From assembly GCF_003265325.1 (NCBI RefSeq), contig NZ_QGNX01000003.1, positions 1 through 64,000 of the forward strand: a stretch of 64,000 bases of DNA. Direction: 5' to 3'. Below, in pieces: positions 51,664-60,089 of this stretch. Under the pieces are notes generated by a model. That model saw only the letters and a list, made by a program, of their open reading frames with translations. It did no database searches and was not told the DNA's origin. The DNA comes from Oceanibium sediminis. GTDB lineage: Bacteria > Pseudomonadota > Alphaproteobacteria > Rhodobacterales > Rhodobacteraceae. Position numbers and translations under genes: made by a program. How positions within the stretch are numbered: position 1 is the stretch's first letter; the number at the start of each line of letters is the position of its first letter.

Positions 51664-52233
51664 ATGCTCGATCGGCGATCTGAAATACTGCTTTCCAGCT
51701 TCGTGGCGCTGTTCTCGGCCCTGGCCCTGTTCGTCTGGATTCCGAGCGACAGCGAAACCGGCATGGTCGAGACGTTCCGGCGGCAAACCAACATCGGCGA
51801 CGCCTTCCTGCCCAGCATCGCCGCCTGCGGCATGCTGATAGCGGCCGTCGTCCAACTGGTGCTGAGCCTGCGGCGCAAGCCGGCGGCGGCCAGGCCCTAC
51901 GGGGTTTTCGACGGCACGACGGCGGCCTTCTTTGGTGCCCTTGTGCTGATCGTCGTGGGGTCCCTGCTGCTGATGTTCTGGGCGGGGCCAATCCTGTGGG
52001 AGATCTTCGGCGACCCGGAGCGGACCTATCGCCAGATGCGCGACACCGCCCCCTGGAAGTACCTCGGCTTCATCCTTGGCGGGGTGTCGCTGGTCTGGGG
52101 CCTGACCTCGCTGATCGAGGGGCGGGCGCGCGCGCGCCGCCTTGCGGCGGCCGTCCTGTTCACCGGCTTTCTGATCCTCGTCTTCGACGTGCCCTTCGAC
52201 ACGTTGCTTCTGCCCCCCAACGGAGATTGGTGA
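51664..52233 (+). CDS. TTT-family small permease (TctB)
   Basis: The protein has 189 residues with four hydrophobic segments (LLSSFVALFSALALFVWIP; LPSIAACGMLIAAVVQLVL; and two in the C-half), the TctB layout. It pairs with TctA encoded one base after its stop. A matching TctC is 9 kb away. Confidence 0.85.
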   Translation: MLDRRSEILLSSFVALFSALALFVWIPSDSETGMVETFRRQTNIGDAFLPSIAACGMLIAAVVQLVLSLRRKPAAARPYGVFDGTTAAFFGALVLIVVGSLLLMFWAGPILWEIFGDPERTYRQMRDTAPWKYLGFILGGVSLVWGLTSLIEGRARARRLAAAVLFTGFLILVFDVPFDTLLLPPNGDW

Positions 52234-52234
52234 C

Positions 52235-53845
52235 ATGGAACCGCTGCAGTATGTCTGGGCCGGTGTCATGGCCTTCTTCAATGGCCCCGAGGCCTTCGCC
52301 GTCTTCGGTATCGGGATGTCGATTTCCGTCCTGATGGTGGTCGCGGGCTTCCTTGTCGGCATCGTCGGCGGGGCGACCCCGGGCCTGGCGGGGCCGTTCC
52401 TGATGGCGGTGTCCCTGCCGATCCTGCTGTCGATCTTCGGCTTCACGCCGGAGGCACTTCTGCCGGTGCTCGGGTTCCTGGTCGGGGTGATGAAGGGGTC
52501 GACGGTGGGCGGATCGGTGCCCGCGATCCTGTTCAACACGCCCGGCACGCCGGATGCGATGCTGACCACGCTGGACGGGTATCCGATGGCGCAGAAGGGG
52601 CAGGCGGGCAAGGCGCTGCGCACGGCGCATTTCGCCTCGGTCTCCGGGGATACGTTCTCGGATATCGTGCTGTTCACCTGCGCGCCCTTCCTCGCCATCG
52701 TGGTCGAGGCCTACCTCGGCTTCAACGAGAAGGCGGCGCTGATCATCCTGTCGCTCAGCTTCGTTGCGGCCGTGGTCGGCCAGTCGCCCATGAAGGGCCT
52801 GATCGCGGCGTTCCTGGGGCTTTTCATCGCCTCCATCGCCAGCGGGCAGGACAATTACCCGCGCCTGACCATGGGCACGGATTTCCTTCAGTCCGGGGTG
52901 CCGCTTATCACCGCGATCCTCGGCGTGCTGATCCTGGGCGAGGTATTGGTCGCCTTCGAGGACATGTTCCGCGAACGCCGCGCCAGTGGCGTTGCCACCC
53001 CCGAGGTGCCGCAATCGACGGACAACGGCCTGAGCCTTGCCGAGCGGCGCAAGCTGATGCCGTTCGTCGGGGTTTCCGCCGTGGTCGGCACGGTGATCGG
53101 CGCGCTGCCGGGGATCGGCTCTACGTTGGCGGCGACGCTGGGCTATGCCATGGGCGAGAAGATGCACAAGGGGCCGGTCCCCTTCGGCAAGGGCACCCCC
53201 GAAGGCATCGCCTCGACCGAGGCGGCGAACTCGTCGGTGTCCGGCGCGAACCTGATCCCGGTCCTGTCGCTGGGCATTCCGGGCAACGTGGGCGCGGTGT
53301 TCCTGATCCTGGCGGCGGAATCCATCGGCGGGTTCAACCCCGGCCCGTCGGTCTTTCGCTTCACCACGGCCGAGGTGAACCCGGAGCTGATCATCGCCTT
53401 CGGCCTGTTCACCGCGATGATGTTCGCCAACATCCTGAACTGGATCATCGGCGGCCACATCATGCGCGCCTGCGGGATCATGGCGCGGGTGCCGAAACAG
53501 GTTCTGCTGCCAATGGTATTGCTGCTGACCCTGACGGCGATCTACGTGCAGGAAACCGACTTCAAGGCGTTCTACTTCGCGTTCGCCTTCGCGATCCTCG
53601 GTTACCTCATGCGCAAGCTGCGCATCCCGGCGCTGCCCTTCGTGATTGCCTTCATCCTTGCGGGCAACCTTGAAAGCGCGGTGCGGCAGGCCTTCGCGGT
53701 TTCCGGGGCGGACCCCTTCTTCCTGTTCAAGAGCCCGCTGTCGCTGCTCTTCCTGCTGCTGTCGGTGGTGGTGGTCATCTTCTTCTCGCGCCCCGGGAAG
53801 AGATCCGCCAACCCGGCGGTGGAGGCGGAGCGCAACGCCGGTTAA
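52235..53845 (+). CDS. TTT-family large permease (TctA)
   Basis: The protein has 536 residues and about twelve membrane segments. GIVGGATPGLAGPFLMAVSLP and GSTVGGSVPAILFNTPGTPDA are the two TctA signature repeats, the latter repeated later as SGANLIPVLSLGIPGNVGAV. It transports a carboxylate with TctB and a TctC binding protein. It ends at a strong hairpin. Confidence 0.92.
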   Translation: MEPLQYVWAGVMAFFNGPEAFAVFGIGMSISVLMVVAGFLVGIVGGATPGLAGPFLMAVSLPILLSIFGFTPEALLPVLGFLVGVMKGSTVGGSVPAILFNTPGTPDAMLTTLDGYPMAQKGQAGKALRTAHFASVSGDTFSDIVLFTCAPFLAIVVEAYLGFNEKAALIILSLSFVAAVVGQSPMKGLIAAFLGLFIASIASGQDNYPRLTMGTDFLQSGVPLITAILGVLILGEVLVAFEDMFRERRASGVATPEVPQSTDNGLSLAERRKLMPFVGVSAVVGTVIGALPGIGSTLAATLGYAMGEKMHKGPVPFGKGTPEGIASTEAANSSVSGANLIPVLSLGIPGNVGAVFLILAAESIGGFNPGPSVFRFTTAEVNPELIIAFGLFTAMMFANILNWIIGGHIMRACGIMARVPKQVLLPMVLLLTLTAIYVQETDFKAFYFAFAFAILGYLMRKLRIPALPFVIAFILAGNLESAVRQAFAVSGADPFFLFKSPLSLLFLLLSVVVVIFFSRPGKRSANPAVEAERNAG

Positions 53846-53915
53846 GCGCACGGCTTCTTCGCGACATGCTCGGGGGTGTCGCCCCCCTTCGGCGGCACTC
53901 GCCCCGCCGCGGATG

Positions 53916-53937
53916 CCCCTGCGCGTCCGCGCAGGGG
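53916..53937 (+). terminator. Hairpin after tctA
   Basis: CCCCTGCGCG, TC and CGCGCAGGGG form a perfect 10-bp stem 70 bp after the TctA stop codon, with no T tract. Confidence 0.6.
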
Positions 53938-53994
53938 GGCACGTCGTGCTTGAACATCCGCCCTCAAACTGCATAGCTGTCGACAGGGCGGGAA

Positions 53995-54025
53995 ATTATG
54001 CAAAGCGTGGGACATTATGCAAAGC
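53995..54025 (+). repeat. 19-bp tandem repeat spanning the TupB start
   Basis: ATTATGCAAAGC occurs at 53995 and again at 54014, so the start region of tupB is duplicated with a period of 19 bp. The first ATG is out of frame with the permease; the second (54017) is the true start. Confidence 0.8.
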
Positions 54026-54724
54026 ATCATCGATGCCCTCGGCCTTGCCTTCGCCCTGGTGTTTTCCGCGGATGCGGATCTGCTGGAAATCGTCCTTCTG
54101 TCGCTGCGCGTCAGTCTGACGGCGGCGGCGGTCGCCTGCGTGATCGGCCTGCCGATCGGCGCGCTGGTCGCCATCGGCCGTTTCCGGGGGCGCAACGCGG
54201 TGCTGATCGTGATGAACGCGCTGATGGGCCTGCCGCCCGTGGTCGTCGGGTTGCTGGTCTACTTGCACCTGTCCCGCTCGGGGCCGCTGGGGTTCCTGGG
54301 GCTGCTTTACACGCCCACCGCGATGATCATCGCGCAAACGATCCTGATCGCGCCAATCGTGGCGGCGCTGTCGCGCCAGGTGCTGGAGGATCTGCACGCG
54401 GAATATGCCGAGCAGTTCCGCTCGCTCTGCCTGACGCGGATACAGACGGTGCGGGCCCTGATCTGGGACGCGCGTTATTCCCTGCTGACCGTCGGTCTTG
54501 CCGGGTTCGGGCGCGCCGTGGCCGAGGTGGGGGCGGTGATCATCGTGGGCGGCAACATCGATCACATGACGCGGGTGATGACCACGGCGATCGCGCTGGA
54601 GACGTCGAGGGGCGACCTGGCGCTGGCGCTGGCGCTCGGCATCATCCTGCTTGTCATCTCGCTGGGGGTGAACGCGGCGGTGCAATCGGTGCGCATGACG
54701 GCGGCGCGGCAGGCCTATGTCTGA
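54017..54724 (+). CDS. tupB: Tungstate ABC transporter permease
   Basis: The protein has 235 residues with five to six membrane segments. MGLPPVVVGLLVYLHLSRSGPLG and the coupling loop are TupB/ModB-like, and VAEVGAVIIVGGNIDHMTRVMTTAIALETSRG is a TupB hallmark. It forms the tungstate channel with TupC and TupA. ATG 54017 is the second copy of a duplicated start region. Confidence 0.87.
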   Translation: MQSIIDALGLAFALVFSADADLLEIVLLSLRVSLTAAAVACVIGLPIGALVAIGRFRGRNAVLIVMNALMGLPPVVVGLLVYLHLSRSGPLGFLGLLYTPTAMIIAQTILIAPIVAALSRQVLEDLHAEYAEQFRSLCLTRIQTVRALIWDARYSLLTVGLAGFGRAVAEVGAVIIVGGNIDHMTRVMTTAIALETSRGDLALALALGIILLVISLGVNAAVQSVRMTAARQAYV

Positions 54725-55484
54725 CGTGCTGTCCATGACCGGCGCCCCGGCCAAGGAACCGGCGCACCGACCCGCGCAACGCGGCGCGCCCCCGCCGCTG
54801 GAGGTGCGGGACCTGGTGCTGCGCTTTGGCGAGGCGGCGGTGCTGGACGGGCTGTCGCTGACCCTTGGCCCGCGTGGCTGCACCATGATCATGGGCCCCA
54901 ACGGGGCGGGCAAAAGCCTGCTGCTGAAGCTGCTGCACGGGCTGCTGCCCCCGACGTCGGGGCGGATCGACTGGGGCGGGCACACGGCCCCTGCGATGAC
55001 GGCGCGCCAGGCGCTGGTGTTCCAGAAGCCGGTGCTGCTGCGCCGCTCGGTCGCGGCGAATATCGACTTTGTTCTCAAGGCCCGGCGCAAGGACCCCGCG
55101 CGCCGGGACGGGCTGCTCGCCCATGTCGGGCTGGCGCACAAGGCGGGCCAGCCCGCGCGGCTTCTGTCGGGCGGCGAGGCGCAGCGCCTGGCGCTGGCCC
55201 GCGCGCTGGCGACCGACCCCGATGTGCTGCTGCTGGATGAGCCTACGGCCAGCCTCGACCCGGCGTCGGTGCTGGCGATCGAGGGCATCGTGGCGCAGGC
55301 CCGCGACCGTGGCGTGCGCATCATCTTCGTCACCCATGACGTGGGGCAGGCGCGGCGCATGGCCGACGATGTCGTCTTCCTGCACCGTGGCCGCGTCTCG
55401 GCGCACAGCCCCGCGCACGACTTCTTCCCCGAGCCGGCGTGCGATGCGGCGCGGGCCTACCTGGACGGCAGAATTGTCGTCTGA
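54717..55484 (+). CDS. tupC: Tungstate ABC transporter ATPase
   Basis: The protein has 255 residues with Walker A GPNGAGKS (note Ala and Asn at the variable positions), signature LSGGEAQRLALARA, Walker B VLLLDEPTASLD and switch FVTHD. An extended N-terminus of about 25 Pro/Ala-rich residues precedes the domain. It overlaps tupB by 8 bp. Confidence 0.87.
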   Translation: MSDVLSMTGAPAKEPAHRPAQRGAPPPLEVRDLVLRFGEAAVLDGLSLTLGPRGCTMIMGPNGAGKSLLLKLLHGLLPPTSGRIDWGGHTAPAMTARQALVFQKPVLLRRSVAANIDFVLKARRKDPARRDGLLAHVGLAHKAGQPARLLSGGEAQRLALARALATDPDVLLLDEPTASLDPASVLAIEGIVAQARDRGVRIIFVTHDVGQARRMADDVVFLHRGRVSAHSPAHDFFPEPACDAARAYLDGRIVV

Positions 55485-55509
55485 CTTACCAACCGAAAGA
55501 AAGATCACC

Positions 55510-56331
55510 ATGCCAAGACCCACCCTCGGACCCGCCGTCGCCGCCGCCCTGCTTTTCGCGGGTAGCGCCATGGCGCAGGACCAGTCGATCATCATTCAGT
55601 CGACCACTTCCACGGCGAATTCCGGGCTTTACGACTACCTTCTGCCGATCTTCCAGGACCAGACCGGCATCAAGGTCAACGTGGTCGCCGTGGGCACCGG
55701 GCAGGCGATCCGCAACGCGGAAAACTGCGACGGAGACGTGCTGCTCGTCCACGCCAAACCGTCTGAGGAGGCCTTCGTCGCCGCCGGTTTCGGAACCGAG
55801 CGCACGGACCTGATGTACAATGATTTCGTCATCGTGGGCCCGGCGGAGGATCCCGCCGATGTCGACGGCATGGATGACGTGCAGGGCGCGTTGATGGAGA
55901 TCGCGGTGAACAGCGCGCTCTTCGCCTCGCGCGGGGATGACAGCGGGACGCACAAGAAGGAAATGGCGCTCTGGGCGGATTCCGGCGTCGATCCCACGGC
56001 GGCCAGCGGCGAGTGGTATCGCGAAACCGGCTCGGGCATGGGCGCAACGCTGAACGCGGGCATCGGCATGGGCGCCTACGTGATGACCGACCGCGCGACC
56101 TGGATCAGCTTCGCCAACAAGCAGGACTACGCGATCAAGGTGCAGGGCGACGCGGACATGTTTAACCAGTACGGCGTGATCCCGGTGAACCCGGAAAAAT
56201 GCCCCTCGGTCAACATCGCGGCGGCGCGGACCTTCGCGGACTGGCTGCTCTCAGGCGCGGGGCAGGAGGCGATCGGGGCCTACAAGGTTGCCGATCAACA
56301 GCTTTTCTTCCCCAACGCACCTGACAATTGA
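55510..56331 (+). CDS. tupA: Tungstate-binding periplasmic protein
   Basis: The protein has 273 residues with a signal peptide ending at SAMAQ (residue 22). The mature start IIIQSTTSTANSGLYDYLLP contains the TTTS-type oxyanion-binding motif of TupA/WtpA-like proteins, and GDVLLVHAKPSEEAFV and FASRGDDSGTHKKE are TupA blocks. It captures tungstate (or molybdate) in the periplasm. ATG 55510 follows GAAAGAAAGATCACC. It is last of the three-gene importer and is followed by a hairpin and the regulator gene. Confidence 0.92.
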   Translation: MPRPTLGPAVAAALLFAGSAMAQDQSIIIQSTTSTANSGLYDYLLPIFQDQTGIKVNVVAVGTGQAIRNAENCDGDVLLVHAKPSEEAFVAAGFGTERTDLMYNDFVIVGPAEDPADVDGMDDVQGALMEIAVNSALFASRGDDSGTHKKEMALWADSGVDPTAASGEWYRETGSGMGATLNAGIGMGAYVMTDRATWISFANKQDYAIKVQGDADMFNQYGVIPVNPEKCPSVNIAAARTFADWLLSGAGQEAIGAYKVADQQLFFPNAPDN

Positions 56332-56339
56332 TAGGGTTT

Positions 56340-56367
56340 CCGGGGTGGCCTTTCCGGGCCGCCCCGG
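56340..56367 (+). terminator. Hairpin after tupA
   Basis: CCGGGGTGGCC and GGCCGCCCCGG form an 11-bp stem with one G-T pair, in the 54-bp gap before the regulator gene. There is no T tract, so it may attenuate rather than stop transcription. Confidence 0.55.
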
Positions 56368-56385
56368 CAGATTCACAGGGCTCGC

Positions 56386-57279
56386 ATGACGGATACCGTA
56401 TTTCCCGACCACGAATACCTGACCGTCAGGGAACTGGCGGACCTGCTGCGCCTGAAGGAGCGCAAGGTCTATGACCTTGCCGCTTCGGGGGCGGTGCCCT
56501 GCTCGCGGGCGACGGGCAAGCTTCTGTTCCCGGCGGCGGAGATCCGCGCCTGGGTCGAACGCTCGAAATCCGGGGGCAGCGGGGCGCAGGCGCAGGGCGC
56601 CCGCCCGCCGATCCTGCTGGGCAGCCACGACCCGCTTCTCGACTGGGCGATCCGCCAGTCCGGCTGCGGGCTGGCCACGTTCTACGACGGCTCGCTCGAC
56701 GGGCTGGAGCGTTTCCTGCGCGCGGAAGGCGTGGCGGCGGGGCTGCACATCCGCGATGCGCCGTCGGGCGCGTGGAACGTGCCGATCGTGTCGCGCCTGG
56801 CGGCGGATCAGAACGCCGCGCTGGTTTCCTTCGCGAAAAGGCGGCGCGGTCTGGTCTTTCGCCCCGGTGCGCCGGCCCCGTCGGCGCTGTCGGACCTGGC
56901 CGGGCGGCGCGTCGTGCCGCGCCAGCCCGGATCGGGGACGGACACCCTGTTTCGCGAACTCGCCGAAGCCGAGGGGTTGGACCTGGCCGCGCTGGACCTG
57001 GCCGATGTCGCGCGCACCGAGGATGCCGCCGTCGAGGCGGTCCGCCGGGGCGACGCGGACGCCGCCTTCGGGCTTGAATCGGTCGCGCGCTCCTACGGGC
57101 TGGAATTCGCGCCGCTTATCGAGGAGCAGTTCGCGCTGCTCGTCCATCGCGCCGCCTGGTTCGAGCCGCAGCTGCGCAAGTTCTTCGCCTTCTGCGAAAG
57201 CGATGAATTCACTGCGCGCGCGCGCAGTTACGGCGGGTACGATGTCAGCGGCTTCGGCGGGGTTCTTTGGAATGCCTGA
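56386..57279 (+). CDS. HTH plus periplasmic-binding-fold regulator of the tungstate operon
   Basis: The protein has 297 residues. Residues 1-65 form an excisionase/MerR-like HTH (YLTVRELADLLRLKERKVYDL, then PCSRATGKLLFPAAEIRAWV), and the rest is a TupA/PBP2-like domain (LLGSHDPLLDWAIRQSGCGLATFYDGS; PRQPGSGTDTLF; GDADAAFGLESVA). No signal peptide is present, so it binds its ligand in the cytoplasm and probably reports molybdate or tungstate to the tup promoter, like ModE but with a different fold combination. It lies 54 bp after tupA. Confidence 0.85.
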   Translation: MTDTVFPDHEYLTVRELADLLRLKERKVYDLAASGAVPCSRATGKLLFPAAEIRAWVERSKSGGSGAQAQGARPPILLGSHDPLLDWAIRQSGCGLATFYDGSLDGLERFLRAEGVAAGLHIRDAPSGAWNVPIVSRLAADQNAALVSFAKRRRGLVFRPGAPAPSALSDLAGRRVVPRQPGSGTDTLFRELAEAEGLDLAALDLADVARTEDAAVEAVRRGDADAAFGLESVARSYGLEFAPLIEEQFALLVHRAAWFEPQLRKFFAFCESDEFTARARSYGGYDVSGFGGVLWNA

Positions 57280-57360
57280 CGCTCACCGGCCACCTGAGGA
57301 TCACGTCGCGCCCCAGGCTGTTCGCGCGCAACAGCCCCCTACCATAGCGGAGGCACAAGC

Positions 57361-58563
57361 ATGAGACAGGTCTGGCGCTGGTTCGGTCCCACGGACAGGG
57401 TCCCGATCGACTTCGTCGAGCAGGCGGGGGCGGAGGGTATCGTCACCGCGCTGCACCATGTCCCCAACGGCGCGGTCTGGAGCATGGAGGAGATCCGCAA
57501 GCGCCAGGGCGTAGTCGCCATGCGCAGCGATGGCACGCCCTCCAGCCTGCAATGGGAAGTGGTGGAAAGCCTGCCGGTGTCCGAGGAGATCAAGAAGCAG
57601 GATGGCGACTGGCGCGCGCATATCGCCAACTACAAGCACAGCCTGGAAAACCTGGCGCGCGCCGGGTTGCAGACGGTGTGCTACAACTTCATGCCGGTGC
57701 TCGACTGGACGCGGACCGACCTGACCCACCGCCGCCCCAATGGCGCGCGTTGCATGCGGTTCGACCTGGTCGATTTCGCCGCCTTCGACATCTGCGTTCT
57801 GCAACGCGCCGGCGCGGCCGGGGATTTCCCCGAGGCCCTGGTCGAGCAGGCCCGTGCGCGCAATGCAGCGATGAGCGATGCCTACCGGGCGGCGCTGATG
57901 GCCAATATCGTCATGGGGCTGCCGGGGGCGAACCAGAACCTGTCGTTCGACGATTTCAAGGCGCTGCTCGCCAGTTACGACGGGATCGACGCCGCGCGCC
58001 TGCGCCGCAACCTCTCGGATTTCCTGCAGGAGGTGGTCCCCCTGGCTGAGGCGCTTGGCCTGCGCCTGTGCTGTCATCCCGACGATCCGCCGTTTCCGCT
58101 GCTTGGCCTGCCGCGCATCGTGTCGGACGAGGCGGACTACGCAGCACTTCTGGCCGCGGCGGACAGCCCGGCGAACGGCATCACGCTGTGCAGCGGTTCG
58201 CTCGGCGTGAACCCGGCCTGCGATCTGCCGGGGATGATGCGCCGCATGGGGCATCGGGTGCATTTTCTGCACCTGCGCAACGTCTTGCGCGAGTCGGGCA
58301 CCCATCCCGGATCGTTCCACGAAGCCGCCCACCTGGAGGGGCATACCGACATGGTCGCCCTGATCTCCGCCGTGCTGGAGGAGGAGGCCCGCCGCCGCGC
58401 TGCGGGGCGGCAGGACTGCGACATCCCCATGCGCCCCGACCACGGGCAGGAGCTTGCCGACGACCTGACCCGCGGCGGCCAGCCCGGCTATCCGCTTGTC
58501 GGGCGGCTGCGCGGGCTGGCGGAATTGCGCGGCATCGTGACCGCGCTCAGCGCGCGGCCTTAG
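57361..58563 (+). CDS. uxuA: Mannonate dehydratase
   Basis: The protein has 400 residues. MRQVWRWFGPTDRVPIDFVEQAG is the standard UxuA opening, CCHPDDPP carries metal-binding His/Asp, and PGSFHEAAHLEGHTDMVALI and MRPDHGQEL are C-terminal family blocks. It converts D-mannonate to 2-keto-3-deoxygluconate in glucuronate use. It is convergent with uxuB, the stops overlapping by 17 bp. Confidence 0.93.
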   Translation: MRQVWRWFGPTDRVPIDFVEQAGAEGIVTALHHVPNGAVWSMEEIRKRQGVVAMRSDGTPSSLQWEVVESLPVSEEIKKQDGDWRAHIANYKHSLENLARAGLQTVCYNFMPVLDWTRTDLTHRRPNGARCMRFDLVDFAAFDICVLQRAGAAGDFPEALVEQARARNAAMSDAYRAALMANIVMGLPGANQNLSFDDFKALLASYDGIDAARLRRNLSDFLQEVVPLAEALGLRLCCHPDDPPFPLLGLPRIVSDEADYAALLAAADSPANGITLCSGSLGVNPACDLPGMMRRMGHRVHFLHLRNVLRESGTHPGSFHEAAHLEGHTDMVALISAVLEEEARRRAAGRQDCDIPMRPDHGQELADDLTRGGQPGYPLVGRLRGLAELRGIVTALSARP

Positions 58564-59827
58564 GCCCCGCCCCGCCGGTTTCGCCCAACAGCGCCAGTCC
58601 AAGCGCGAGATCGGACAGCGCGCCCTGCGCCCCACCCTGCGCTGCGGCCACGCCAAGGGCCGCGCCCCTCGGATCGTTCAGGGGGGCTTGCGCCACATGC
58701 GCGGCGCGCAGGAAGCGCACCCATTCGGTGATGGCGCGATCATGGGCGGCGGTGTCCAGCCCCGCGGCAGCCCGCGCCCGGCGCGGGGCCAGGATGCGCA
58801 CCGGCAGTTTCAGGCTGCCGTCCTGCGCGATCTGCGCCAGTCGGTGTTCGATGTTCGGGTTCGCGAAACGCGCGAGGAGCGCGGCGATGTAGTCTTCCGC
58901 GTCCTGCCTGAGCCCGGCGGGCAGCACCGCCGCCGCCGCGCGCATCAGGTCGCCCATCGCGCTTGCCAGCGCCGGGTCGCCCACCGCGTCCGAGACCAGC
59001 GCGTGCCCCGCGTTCAGCCCGGCGTAGGCCAGGAAGGAATGCGCCCCGTTCAGCAGCCACAGCTTGCGCAGCTCATAAGGGGCGACATCGGCGGTGATCG
59101 TCGCGCCGGACCCGGCCCAGTCGGGGATCGGGGTGGCGAAATTGTCCTCGATCACCCAGTCGCTGAAGGCCTCGGTCGCCACCGGCTCCGGCTCGGCCAG
59201 GGTGGTGCGCAGGGCCTCCGTGGTGGCCGGGGTGATGCGGTCCACCATCGTGTTGGCAAAGCGCACGCTTTTGTCCAGGTACGCTAGGATATCGTGCCCC
59301 TGCGCCGCGAGGAACGCTTCGATCGCGGCTTTCAGCGTGGCGGAATTGTCGGGAAGGTTGTCGCAGGAGATCACCGTCAACGGCTGGCCCGTGGCCGCCC
59401 GCGCCCGCAAGCCCGCCGCAAGCAGCCCGACCAGCGAACGCGGCGCGCCTGAGCGCAGGTCGGCGCTTATGTCGGGATGATCCAGATCGAGCCCGGCACC
59501 CGTCAGGCAGTAGCCCTTCTCGGTCACGGTGACCGTGACGATCCGGGTGTCGCCCTCGGCAAGGCAGGCGATCACCGCCTGCGGATCCTCGGGGGCGAAC
59601 AGGATATCGTCATGCACCGCCATGGCCGTGTCGCGCACCCCATCGGGGCCGAGGATGCGCAGGGTATAGCGGAACCCGACGCCGCGCAGGCGGTCCCGCA
59701 GGTCCGGGTGGCGCAGGGAAACGCTGGTGATGCGCCATACGCTGCCGGTCCGGCGATTGGCGTCCTGCGTGTACCACGCCTGGTGCGCCCGGTGAAAATT
59801 GCCGATGCCGAAATGCAGGATCCGCAT
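58547..59827 (-). CDS. Mannitol dehydrogenase/fructuronate reductase-family protein (UxuB-type)
   Basis: The protein has 426 residues. ILHFGIGNFHRAHQAWYTQ is the NAD-binding opening of the family, and ELRKLWLLNGAHSFLAYAG carries the catalytic Lys and following His of polyol dehydrogenases. Next to uxuA, reduction of D-fructuronate to D-mannonate (UxuB) is the best call, with mannitol dehydrogenase the alternative. ATG 59827; the longer reading to 60037 is not family-like. Confidence 0.85.
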   Translation of the reverse strand: MRILHFGIGNFHRAHQAWYTQDANRRTGSVWRITSVSLRHPDLRDRLRGVGFRYTLRILGPDGVRDTAMAVHDDILFAPEDPQAVIACLAEGDTRIVTVTVTEKGYCLTGAGLDLDHPDISADLRSGAPRSLVGLLAAGLRARAATGQPLTVISCDNLPDNSATLKAAIEAFLAAQGHDILAYLDKSVRFANTMVDRITPATTEALRTTLAEPEPVATEAFSDWVIEDNFATPIPDWAGSGATITADVAPYELRKLWLLNGAHSFLAYAGLNAGHALVSDAVGDPALASAMGDLMRAAAAVLPAGLRQDAEDYIAALLARFANPNIEHRLAQIAQDGSLKLPVRILAPRRARAAAGLDTAAHDRAITEWVRFLRAAHVAQAPLNDPRGAALGVAAAQGGAQGALSDLALGLALLGETGGAGPKAAR

Positions 59828-60089
59828 GACCGGCCCCCTCACAGGTTGGAACTGCCCCGCCGCACCCGCCCGGCGCGGCGTCGTCTTGCGGGACAGCAAA
59901 CACCAGCGATCACCGCGCACAAGGGAAAACCTCGCCGGGCGCGGGCGCGCGTTCCCATCGCTGAGGCCGTTGCCGATCGGCGCGGCTGGCATTACTTCTT
60001 TAGCGACAGTCCCTCGGCAGTTCGTCGCCCAGATCACGCGTGCCGGAAACCAACAGGCGGGGCCGCCCCGGCACCGACAGGAGCAGACG

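Noticed and set aside
53846-54016. Molybdate/tungstate riboswitch before tupB
   Set aside because: The hairpin at 53916 is a simple terminator stem and no Moco or Tuco RNA motif is recognised in this 170-bp spacer.
53998-54738. 246-codon ORF starting at the first copy of the TupB start repeat
   Set aside because: It is out of frame with the TupB protein and gives an unstructured, Arg/Gly-rich sequence; the TupB reading from 54017 has clear permease features.
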